Shown here piece by piece: positions 1 through 5,708 of a DNA stretch of 8,634 nucleotides. Position numbers and translations under genes: made by a program. The notes under the pieces were generated by a model. That model was given only the letters and a program-made list of their open reading frames with translations, did no database searches and was not told the origin of the DNA. Where the stretch lies: contig JAKAMJ010000025.1 of NCBI GenBank assembly GCA_021812955.1, positions 1-8,634 of the forward strand, given 5' to 3'. Source of the DNA: a bacterium. Its GTDB lineage: Bacteria; Patescibacteriota; Minisyncoccia; Phycocordibacterales; Phycocordibacteraceae. Numbering within the stretch: position 1 is the stretch's first letter; each line of letters opens with the position of its first letter.

Positions 1-64
1 TCTGCGTAGCCTTGGCGAAGTAGATGGAGGCGCCGCTGGTTTGTCTTCTTTGTCTTGCTTTCTT
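1..64. other. Region downstream of secY, no gene seen
   Basis: In many bacteria adk, map or infA follows secY. On the minus strand this stretch has no ATG, GTG or TTG that could begin such a gene, so any next gene starts beyond the window. Bases 1-24 form an imperfect inverted repeat (TCTGCGTAGCC facing GGCGAAGTAGA) with eight Watson-Crick pairs, one G-T pair and two mismatches. Next to secY the plus strand is pyrimidine-rich and repeats TTTGTCTT twice. There is no convincing terminator. Confidence 0.5.
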
Positions 65-1339
65 CTAGTACTCCCGAAGCGAAACCTGCGCGTCGATCTT
101 CTGCGTGAGCTCGAGAATCACCTGGACGGCAATGAGGAGCGCTGTACCGCCCAAGACGAGTGTCGTGACACCCGTGAGCCCCTGGATGATAGACGGAGAC
201 ACGGCGAGCAGCCCTAGGAAGCACGCGCCCGGAAGCGTGATGCGATTAACGACATTCCCGATGTATTCCTCGGTCTCGCGTCCCGGCCGGACGCCAGGGA
301 TAAACGCGCCGGTCTTCTGCAGATTCTCAGCGACTTGGTGCGGCTCGAAGGTGACGGCCGTATAAAAATAGGTGAACAGCACCACGAGCAGGAAATACGC
401 CACGCCATACTTCCACGGGTCGGAGAGAAATGCCGTATACCACGCAGAGATGCCGGCCGCGAACGTCAGGTGCATCGTCGAAAGCATCGAGAAAGCCATC
501 TGTGGCACCAGTAGGAGCGAAAGCGCGAAGATGATGGGAATGACACCCGCTTGCAGGAGGCGGATGGGAAGATATGTCGCCGCGCCCTGCGCCATCGCCG
601 CCCCGCGCATCGCGCGCGCGTACGCGATAGGGATCGAGCGTTCCGCGTCAGACACGACGACGACCGCATACGTCATGGCGAGCGCGAGCACCGCGAACGC
701 GAGATATGCGGGGATGCTCGCGGCAGATGCCGCGAAGATAGTCTCGGAAATGCTCGCGGGCACGCGAGCAAGGATGCCGGCAAGGATGATGAGCGAGACG
801 CCGTTCCCGATGCCGAACTCGGTCACCAGCTCACCGAGCCAGGTGAGGAGCATCGAACCCGCAGTAATCATCGCAACGTCCGTTACGAATATGAACGTGC
901 TCATATTGACAAGCACATGCTGGCTCTCAAGCAGGAACAAGAACCCCGACCCTTGCAGCGCCGCCACGAGGATTGTCAGCAGGCGGCTCCACTGGATGAA
1001 CCGGGCACGCCCCATCTCTCCCTCTTCAGTGTAGGCGCGCTTCACCTGCGGGAAGATGAGCGTAGCAAGCTGCATGACGATAGATGCCGTGATGTACGGG
1101 CTCACGCCGAGCATCACGATCGAGAGGCGGGAAAGCCCGCCGCCTGAAAAGATGTTCATGAGGCCGAAGAACTGGTTGCTCGAGAAGAACGTCGCGAGCG
1201 CGCCCTTGTCCACCCCCGGGATCGGGACGACCGAGAGGAACCGGAACGCGGCGAGCGCGGCAGCCAGGAAAATGATGCGCCTCCGGATTTCGGCATCGCC
1301 GAGAGCGAGCTTCGCCTTGTGGATGAAAGAGTTAATCAT
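65..1339 (-). CDS. secY: Preprotein translocase subunit SecY
   Basis: SecY forms the membrane pore of the Sec translocon, through which SecA or ribosomes deliver unfolded proteins. The product is 424 residues, normal for the family, with about ten hydrophobic segments (near residues 22-40, 75-95, 118-137, 150-170, 178-195, 208-230, 263-283, 310-330, 366-386 and 395-412). Family hallmarks visible are PIPGV at 39-43, the plug region with FSGGGLSRLSI at 64-74, LGVSPYITASI at 77-87, GIGNGVSLI at 176-184, QAGVIPIIFA at 263-272, FTYFYTAVTFEP at 322-333, AENLQKTGAFIPGVRPG at 337-353 and RITLPGA at 366-372. The start codon lies inside the end of rplO (8-base overlap), which suggests translational coupling. 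It is the last gene of the cluster seen here, its usual place at the end of spc. No frameshift or missing segment is visible. Confidence 0.98.
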   Translation of the reverse strand: MINSFIHKAKLALGDAEIRRRIIFLAAALAAFRFLSVVPIPGVDKGALATFFSSNQFFGLMNIFSGGGLSRLSIVMLGVSPYITASIVMQLATLIFPQVKRAYTEEGEMGRARFIQWSRLLTILVAALQGSGFLFLLESQHVLVNMSTFIFVTDVAMITAGSMLLTWLGELVTEFGIGNGVSLIILAGILARVPASISETIFAASAASIPAYLAFAVLALAMTYAVVVVSDAERSIPIAYARAMRGAAMAQGAATYLPIRLLQAGVIPIIFALSLLLVPQMAFSMLSTMHLTFAAGISAWYTAFLSDPWKYGVAYFLLVVLFTYFYTAVTFEPHQVAENLQKTGAFIPGVRPGRETEEYIGNVVNRITLPGACFLGLLAVSPSIIQGLTGVTTLVLGGTALLIAVQVILELTQKIDAQVSLREY

Positions 1340-1784
1340 GGATGGTGCCCCCGGCGGCGAGCACCGCAGCGCGGGCCGCAGAAGAGAGCGCGCAATCTTT
1401 TATGACTAGCGCCTTGGAAAGCGCTCCCGTGCCGAGTATCTTCACCTCTGGCGCGCGGCCCTTCGAGCGCCGCACGAGCCCTCGTTCGAGAAGCGACCCA
1501 GGGGCGACCGTCTCTCCCGCCTGGTACGCCGCTTCGAGCGCCGAGAGGTTCACGCCGGATGGGAGCGTACGATTCGTGCGAACGGTGCGCGCGCGATTCT
1601 TTCCGTGCCCGCGCAGCTTGGGGAGTTTCTTGATGAGGTCGCGCATCTCCGGGCGTATCTTATGCCCTGCGCGAGCCGACTGCCCTTTGGTCCCGCGGCC
1701 GGACGTCTTGCCGCGCGTACCGCCACGTCCGACCGGCGCGGTCTTCTTGTTCTTAGTCTTCGGGACGAGAGTGTTGAGTTGCAT
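1332..1784 (-). CDS. rplO: 50S ribosomal protein L15 (uL15)
   Basis: L15 is a late-assembling large-subunit protein that binds 23S rRNA. The 150-residue product has the glycine- and basic-rich N-terminal tail with VGRGGTRGKTSGRGTKGQSA at residues 18-37 and an ordinary C-terminal domain containing KILGTGALSKAL. The usual bacterial GG-x-MPL-x-RRLPKRGF block is replaced by RPEMRDLIKKLPKLRGHGK near residues 44-62, a form I associate with Parcubacteria from memory. It starts 9 bases after the rpsE stop. In most bacteria rpmD (L30) would lie in that position, and it is absent. Its final codons overlap the start of secY by 8 bases. No Shine-Dalgarno is seen. Confidence 0.97.
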   Translation of the reverse strand: MQLNTLVPKTKNKKTAPVGRGGTRGKTSGRGTKGQSARAGHKIRPEMRDLIKKLPKLRGHGKNRARTVRTNRTLPSGVNLSALEAAYQAGETVAPGSLLERGLVRRSKGRAPEVKILGTGALSKALVIKDCALSSAARAAVLAAGGTIHD

Positions 1785-1793
1785 GGTAAAAGG

Positions 1794-2387
1794 CTATTTC
1801 GTGCGCAGCTTCTTCAGCGCGGCGATAGTCGCGCGCGCCGTGGTGAGCTTGTTCTTAGAGCGGGAATGGATCTTCGTGACGACATCCGTAACGCCGGCGA
1901 GATCGAGCACGGTACGCACGGCAGAGCCTGCGACGAGGCCGCGCCCGCGCGACGGGATGATCTCGACCGTAGATGACGCATACTTCGCGATGACATCATG
2001 CGGGATGGAGCCGGATGCCGTGCGAGGCACGGTGAATAGGCGCTTCTTAGCATCCCTCGTCGCCTTTTCTATGGCGAGCGCCGTGTCGACACCCTTCCCC
2101 AATCCCACGCCCACGCGCCCTTTGCGGTCTCCGATTACGACGACCAGGCTGAAATTGAAACGGCGTCCGCCGGCCATGACGCGGGCAACACGCCGAGCGT
2201 CTATCGTAACCGAATCAAACTCGCCGCGCTCGCGAGGAGGGCGGGCGCCACGCGCGCCAGGTCGCGATGAGCGGCCGCGGATCGAGCCGCGCGCGCCGGA
2301 GCGCGCCGGAGCGGAGCTTGCCGTTTCAGCAACTGCTCCGTGCGCAACGTTCGTCCGTGTCGTTTCTTGTTCCATCGTCGTAGTCAT
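1794..2387 (-). CDS. rpsE: 30S ribosomal protein S5 (uS5) with Arg-rich N-terminal extension
   Basis: S5 sits at the decoding side of the small subunit, contributes to translational accuracy and helps line the mRNA entry path. The conserved part runs from about residue 58: the N-terminal double-stranded-RNA-binding-like domain (RRVARVMAGGRRFNFS at 65-80, VVVIGDRKGRVGVGLGKG following) and the C-terminal domain with GRGLVAGSAVRTVLDLAGV. The product has 197 residues, against 167 in E. coli. The extra length is an N-terminal extension of about 46 residues, rich in Arg, Gly, Ser and Pro at 28-54, probably disordered. The C-terminus is about 17 residues shorter than in E. coli. An alternative start at Met5 is possible. 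The DNA of the extension includes a tandem 10-base repeat. The gene starts 5 bases after rplR. Confidence 0.96.
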   Translation of the reverse strand: MTTTMEQETTRTNVAHGAVAETASSAPARSGARGSIRGRSSRPGARGARPPRERGEFDSVTIDARRVARVMAGGRRFNFSLVVVIGDRKGRVGVGLGKGVDTALAIEKATRDAKKRLFTVPRTASGSIPHDVIAKYASSTVEIIPSRGRGLVAGSAVRTVLDLAGVTDVVTKIHSRSKNKLTTARATIAALKKLRTK

Positions 2388-2392
2388 GAGTA

Positions 2393-2746
2393 TTAAAATG
2401 CGAGGCCGCCTTCGCGCGCCGCGTCCGCAAGAGCCTTCACCTGGCCGCCATCGCGGTACCCGGCGCGGTCGAACACGACCGCTCCGATGCCCGCCGCCTT
2501 CGCCTTCTCGGCGATCGCCGCGCCGACAGCCTTCGCCTGCATCGACTGCGCCCCATTGAACTCGCGCCCGTGCGACGCAGCGAGAGTCTTCCCGACCGTG
2601 TCGTCGATAAGCTGCGCGGAGACGAAGCGGTTGCTTCGGTACACGGCAAGACGCGGGCGCTCTGCGGTACCCTTGATTACGGAGCGCACGCGGATATGGC
2701 GGCGATCGCGGAGCTCTTTCTTTGTTTTCGGTGCGTGAGTGGTCAT
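2393..2746 (-). CDS. rplR: 50S ribosomal protein L18 (uL18)
   Basis: L18 binds 5S rRNA and, together with L5, helps attach it to the large subunit in the central protuberance. The 117-residue product is the usual length. Family signatures are RLAVYRSNRFVSAQLIDD in the first half and FDRAGYRDGGQVKALADA followed by AREGGLAF at the C-terminus. The strand order rplF-rplR-rpsE is that of a standard spc operon. It starts 8 bases after the rplF stop, with no Shine-Dalgarno motif in the preceding bases. Confidence 0.97.
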   Translation of the reverse strand: MTTHAPKTKKELRDRRHIRVRSVIKGTAERPRLAVYRSNRFVSAQLIDDTVGKTLAASHGREFNGAQSMQAKAVGAAIAEKAKAAGIGAVVFDRAGYRDGGQVKALADAAREGGLAF

Positions 2747-2754
2747 AGTGTTCT

Positions 2755-3285
2755 TTAGACGGCCTTCTTGCCCTGCTTACGGCGGATTACCTCGCCTTCG
2801 TAGCGGATACCTTTGCCGAGATACGGCTCAGGCGGCTTCACGCGGCGGATGTCTGCTGCGAACTGCCCGAGAGACTCTTTGCTGATGCTCTCCAGCTTTA
2901 TGACGTTCTTCTCGACCGTCGCGGAGACGTCTTGCGGGATGGGGAGCATAACCTGGTGCGAGAAACCGACCGTGAGCACGACGTCCTTCCCCTTCACTTC
3001 GACGCGGTACCCGACTCCTTCGAGTATGAGCTTCTTCGTAAACGGCGTCTCGACGCCCTGAACCATATTCTTCACATGCGAGGCGAATGTGCCCGTGAGC
3101 GCCTTAGCGATGCGCGAGTTGTTCTTCGGCGCGACGGAAACCGCGCCCGCGTCTACTGAGATCTCGACCGCAGGATGCACGCGTTTCGTCAGCGTCCCTT
3201 TCGGACCTTTCACGGTAAGTACGCCGTGCGCCACAGAGACGTCGGTCTTTCCAGTCGGAGTTGGTTTTTTAGCGAGACGGCTCAT
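2755..3285 (-). CDS. rplF: 50S ribosomal protein L6 (uL6)
   Basis: L6 has two related domains and binds 23S rRNA near the sarcin-ricin loop and factor-binding site. The chosen product is 176 residues and begins MSRLAKKPTP, matching the family N-terminus. The open frame extends 13 codons upstream to 3324, but that part overlaps rpsH and is not L6-like. The hallmark KPPEPYLGKGIRYEGEVIRR is near the C-terminus, and LEGVGYRVEVKGKDVVLTVG lies in the middle. The start is 4 bases past the rpsH stop. In the sequence TAATGCTATG, an out-of-frame ATG overlaps that stop but runs into TGA after two codons, so the second ATG is the real start. Confidence 0.96.
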   Translation of the reverse strand: MSRLAKKPTPTGKTDVSVAHGVLTVKGPKGTLTKRVHPAVEISVDAGAVSVAPKNNSRIAKALTGTFASHVKNMVQGVETPFTKKLILEGVGYRVEVKGKDVVLTVGFSHQVMLPIPQDVSATVEKNVIKLESISKESLGQFAADIRRVKPPEPYLGKGIRYEGEVIRRKQGKKAV

Positions 3286-3289
3286 AGCA

Positions 3290-3694
3290 TTACCAGATTT
3301 CAAACAGATTCTCGCCGCCGACACGCTTCTGGCGCGCCTCCTTGTCTGAGATGACGCCGGCTGACGACGATATGACGCGCGCGCCCGTGCCTCCCTTCAC
3401 CGTGTGCGCGCCGGTGTGCGGCACGTACAAGCGGCGGCCTGGCTTGCTGATGCGCTTCACGCCGCGGAGCCTCGGCTGGCCATGCTCGTCGTATGCGAGC
3501 GCCACGACTATCTCTTTCTTGACATCGCTTCCACCGACCGCTTCTACGTCTGCGGAAACGACAAATCCGAGTTCCTTGAGCTTCTTCGCGATGGCGAGGA
3601 CATGAGAGGAATACGGGGCCGACACCGTCGGCTTGCCGATAGCCGCTGCGTTCTGCAGGCGGATTATGAAATCTCCGATGCGGTCAGTGGTCAT
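3290..3694 (-). CDS. rpsH: 30S ribosomal protein S8 (uS8)
   Basis: S8 binds helix 21 of 16S rRNA early in small-subunit assembly. In E. coli it is also the translational repressor of the spc operon, acting near the start of rplE; I could not identify an equivalent site here. The 134-residue product starts MTTDRIGDFIIRLQNA. It carries the family C-terminal block ISSSAGVISDKEARQKRVGG and ends in Trp encoded by TGG. The KRISKPGRRLYV segment is also typical. It starts 3 bases after the rpsN stop. Confidence 0.97.
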   Translation of the reverse strand: MTTDRIGDFIIRLQNAAAIGKPTVSAPYSSHVLAIAKKLKELGFVVSADVEAVGGSDVKKEIVVALAYDEHGQPRLRGVKRISKPGRRLYVPHTGAHTVKGGTGARVISSSAGVISDKEARQKRVGGENLFEIW

Positions 3695-3697
3695 AGG

Positions 3698-3967
3698 CTA
3701 CCAGGACGCTTTCTTAACGCCCGGAATCTTTCCCTCGAGCGCAAGCTCGCGGAACTGTATGCGAGAAACGCCGAAAGCGCGCATATACCCGCGCGAACGG
3801 CCAGTGATAGAGCACCGGTTCTTCAGGCGGCTAGGAGCCGAGTTCCTCGGCAGCGCCTGGAGGCCGGCAGAATCCCCCGCCGCCTTGAGGGCGGCGCGCT
3901 TTGCGGCATACTTCGAGACGAGCTTCGTCTTCTTTGCCATTCGTGCGAGTTGGGATTTCTTTGCCAT
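3698..3967 (-). CDS. rpsN: 30S ribosomal protein S14, zinc-free short form (uS14)
   Basis: S14 lies in the head of the small subunit near the A-site side. The 89-residue product contains RNRC-type and TGRSRGYMRAFGVSRIQFRE blocks and ends GKIPGVKKASW, as in E. coli S14. It has a single Cys (in NRCSITGR) and no CxxC pairs, so it belongs to the zinc-independent (C-) class. Against the 101-residue E. coli protein it lacks about 12 internal residues, the same length as the B. subtilis alternative S14 (YhzA/RpsN2). Two in-frame ATGs share the 11-base repeat ATGGCAAAGAA, 27 bases apart. The first is chosen because residues 1-29 then align without gaps to the E. coli N-terminus. It is preceded by the largest internal gap of the operon, 36 bases. 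Confidence 0.96.
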   Translation of the reverse strand: MAKKSQLARMAKKTKLVSKYAAKRAALKAAGDSAGLQALPRNSAPSRLKNRCSITGRSRGYMRAFGVSRIQFRELALEGKIPGVKKASW

Positions 3968-3971
3968 AAAA

Positions 3972-4003
3972 ATAATAGCTCGTGAGAGCGTAGTCAGAGA
4001 CTA
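3972..4003 (-). other. rplE-rpsN spacer with small hairpin and TATTAT box
   Basis: This is the only spacer over 20 bases inside the operon. Directly after the rplE stop the minus strand can form a 5-bp hairpin (TAGTC, loop TCT, GACTA; positions 3991-4003). Closer to rpsN is TATTAT (3972-3977), a five-of-six match to a -10 box, four bases before the rpsN ATG. I see no good -35 at 16-18 bases. It could be an mRNA processing or pausing element, a weak internal promoter, or just AT-rich ribosome-access sequence. Confidence 0.25.
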
Positions 4004-4552
4004 TCAGCGATTCACTCCGGAGTCAACGAGCGGCAGGCCGATGTGGCGCAGGAACGCTTCCGCTTCCGCCTTCGACTTCGCCGAAGTGACGATGGTGATC
4101 GCCAGGCCGAACACGTCCTTCAGGTCTTCGTCGCTCGTCTCCGGGAAGATTGTGTTGTCCTTGATGCCGATTGTCATGTTGCCCATGTCATCGATAGCCG
4201 TCGCCTTCAGGCCGCGGAAGTCGCGCGTACGCGGGAGCGCGATATGGACGAGCTTGTCGATGAAATCGAACATGCGCGCGCCGCGCAGCGTCACCTGTAG
4301 GCCGACCGGATCGCCCTCTCGCACCTTGAATGATGCGATAGACAGGCGCGCCGGGCGAAGCGACGGCTTCTGGCCGGTAATCTTCGCGAGCCGATCCTCG
4401 ATGAGCTCGATCTGCTTCTTGTCGCGCTTCTTGCCGATGCCGGTAGAGACGACGATCTTCTCGATACGCACGGCCTGCATCGGGCTCGTGTAGCCGAAGC
4501 GCTCCGCGAGGACGGGGTACGAGGTTTGCTGTTTTTGTTTGGTGGTAGACAT
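4004..4552 (-). CDS. rplE: 50S ribosomal protein L5 (uL5)
   Basis: L5 binds 5S rRNA and forms part of the central protuberance, contacting S13 and P-site tRNA across subunits. The 182-residue product is the normal length. It shows RIEKIVVSTGIGK near residues 29-41, SIASFKVREGDPVGLQVTLRG in the middle, LPRTRDFRGL, and DNTIFPE in the C-terminal half, all family landmarks. The motif usually reading KEQ-x-IFPE is KDNTIFPE here. It starts 2 bases after the rplX stop. The upstream bases contain only GGA, about nine bases before the ATG, so ribosome recruitment probably depends on coupling to rplX. Confidence 0.97.
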   Translation of the reverse strand: MSTTKQKQQTSYPVLAERFGYTSPMQAVRIEKIVVSTGIGKKRDKKQIELIEDRLAKITGQKPSLRPARLSIASFKVREGDPVGLQVTLRGARMFDFIDKLVHIALPRTRDFRGLKATAIDDMGNMTIGIKDNTIFPETSDEDLKDVFGLAITIVTSAKSKAEAEAFLRHIGLPLVDSGVNR

Positions 4553-4554
4553 GA

Positions 4555-4803
4555 TTATTTTCCGTCAAGAGCGGACGCGTATTTCGTCGCGGAGACGACT
4601 GCCACGTTCGATGCGTCTATAGGGCTCGGGCGCTCCGCGATGTGGCCGACTTGCCCCGCGCGGCCTTTCACATGCCGCTTCGCGATAGCGACACCCTCGA
4701 CGATCACCTTATTCGCCTTTGGCAAGGCGCGCACGACGACGCCGGTCCGGCCCTTGTCCTTGCCTGTGATCACTTTCACTTTGTCTCCTTTTTTTACATG
4801 CAT
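4555..4803 (-). CDS. rplX: 50S ribosomal protein L24 (uL24)
   Basis: L24 is an assembly initiator of the large subunit and lies near the peptide exit tunnel. The 82-residue product is short for the family (usually about 100 or more). It contains the whole KOW motif (KKGDKVKVITGKDKGRTGVV at residues 4-23), the central VEGVAIAKRHVKGR and the late PIDASNVAVV. The missing part is the C-terminal tail after the SNV block, where many bacterial L24 proteins carry further basic residues and sometimes Cys pairs. The gene is intact, with no sign of frameshift. It begins 11 bases after rplN. Confidence 0.95.
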   Translation of the reverse strand: MHVKKGDKVKVITGKDKGRTGVVVRALPKANKVIVEGVAIAKRHVKGRAGQVGHIAERPSPIDASNVAVVSATKYASALDGK

Positions 4804-4814
4804 ACGAGGATTGG

Positions 4815-5192
4815 TTATACGACGTCGGGAGCGAGCGCGACGATGGAGTGCCAGCCGAGCGTTGAGAGCTCGCGCGGTACCGGGCCGAATATGCGGTTCC
4901 CTTTCGGCCCCATCTCCTTGCCCTGCTTCTCGATAAGTACGACAGCGTTCTCGTCGAAGCGGACATATGACCCGTCCTTGCGCCCGAACGGCTTCGCCTG
5001 GCGGACGACGATCGCGCGATAGATATCTTTCTTCTTCACGGCCTTGCGCGGCTCGGCAGTCTGGATGGAGACGACCACCGTGTCGCCGATCTCGGCATAC
5101 CGGCGCTTGCTGCCGCCGAGCACCTTGAACACGCGCGCGACCTTGCCGCCGGAATTATCTGCAACCTTTACGATGGATTGTGGTTGAAGCAT
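4815..5192 (-). CDS. rplN: 50S ribosomal protein L14 (uL14)
   Basis: L14 is a compact beta-barrel protein at the subunit interface that takes part in bridges to 16S rRNA and is the docking site of the silencing factor RsfS. The 125-residue product starts MLQPQSIVKVADNSGGKVAR, then VLGGSKRRYAEIGD, an RKDGSYVRFDENAVVLI block, and ends GNRIFGPVPRELSTLGW plus a short tail with VALAPDVV. It is about three residues longer than the usual 122. It starts 16 bases after rpsQ; no Shine-Dalgarno is visible. Confidence 0.98.
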   Translation of the reverse strand: MLQPQSIVKVADNSGGKVARVFKVLGGSKRRYAEIGDTVVVSIQTAEPRKAVKKKDIYRAIVVRQAKPFGRKDGSYVRFDENAVVLIEKQGKEMGPKGNRIFGPVPRELSTLGWHSIVALAPDVV

Positions 5193-5208
5193 GGTAGTCA
5201 GTATCAGC

Positions 5209-5484
5209 CTATTCGCCCGCTTTCTCTACCGGGACCGTCTTGCTCGCGTCTATTACGAAGCTCTTGCGCTTCGAGACCGGCCTGGTCGCGACGATCGTTA
5301 CCGTGTCGCCCACCTGCGCGGCGTTGCCCGGATTGTGCGCAAGGAACTTCTTGGAGAGGACGGAATACTTCTTGTACTTCGCGTTCTTCACATAGCGGTC
5401 CACACGGACCGTGGCCGTGTCTGTCATCGCCGTCTTCACGACGACTCCGACGAATGCTTGCGGGCGAGATGCGTTGGTTTCCAT
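5209..5484 (-). CDS. rpsQ: 30S ribosomal protein S17 (uS17)
   Basis: S17 is an OB-fold protein that binds 16S rRNA early in assembly of the small-subunit body. The chosen 91-residue product begins METNASRPQAFVGVVVKTAM. The frame is open for 34 more codons upstream, but that part lies over rpmC and has no S17 similarity. Family features are FVGVVVKTAMTDTATVRVDR, the basic YKKYSVLSKKFLAHN stretch, VGDTVTIVATRPVSKRKSF and a short acidic end. It starts 4 bases after the rpmC stop. The last bases of rpmC upstream show no purine-rich binding site. Confidence 0.95.
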   Translation of the reverse strand: METNASRPQAFVGVVVKTAMTDTATVRVDRYVKNAKYKKYSVLSKKFLAHNPGNAAQVGDTVTIVATRPVSKRKSFVIDASKTVPVEKAGE

Positions 5485-5488
5485 GGTG

Positions 5489-5689
5489 TCAGGCGGCTTT
5501 AAGCACGCGAGCGTGCCGCTCGGTGAGCACGCGGGCGATAACGGCCCGGAGCTTCTTTGGCGAGTTCGGGTCCTTGGCGCGAGCACCCGTGGCGGCGAAG
5601 CGCTCCGTGCGGAGGAGCGCTCGCGTATCCGCGAGGAGCTTCGCGAGCTCTTGGTCGGTCTTCGTGGTCATTACTTCCTTTTTTGCCAT
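5489..5689 (-). CDS. rpmC: 50S ribosomal protein L29 (uL29)
   Basis: L29 is a small two-helix protein at the exit tunnel rim, next to L23 and the docking site for SRP and trigger factor. The 66-residue product is weakly conserved, as is common for L29. The helical pattern DQELAKLLADTRALLRTERF, an ATGARAKDP turn and KKLRAVIARVLTERHARVL fit the family, as does its place between rplP and rpsQ. The start is uncertain. An in-frame ATG at 5671 gives a 60-residue protein that aligns better with the family N-terminus, and AGGA lies four bases before it; translation may begin there. Confidence 0.9.
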   Translation of the reverse strand: MAKKEVMTTKTDQELAKLLADTRALLRTERFAATGARAKDPNSPKKLRAVIARVLTERHARVLKAA

Positions 5690-5708
5690 ACGCGTACGAA
5701 AAAAGCAA

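Noticed and set aside
20..45. Possible tRNA 3' end on the minus strand (CCAGCGGCGCCTCCA)
   Set aside because: The CCA-ended, stem-like sequence recalls a T-stem and acceptor strand, but the TTCRA T-loop is missing just before it and the rest of a cloverleaf cannot be found. A remnant at an integration site is possible but unsupported.
1342..2559. A 405-codon plus-strand open frame opposite rplO, rpsE and rplR
   Set aside because: Its translation is low-complexity Arg, Pro and Ser with no family features, while the minus strand carries three unmistakable ribosomal genes. GC-rich codon bias produces such shadows.
3290..3324. A longer L6 starting at 3324 inside rpsH
   Set aside because: The additional 13 residues do not match L6, and the ATG at 3285 gives the family start MSRLAKKP right after the rpsH stop.
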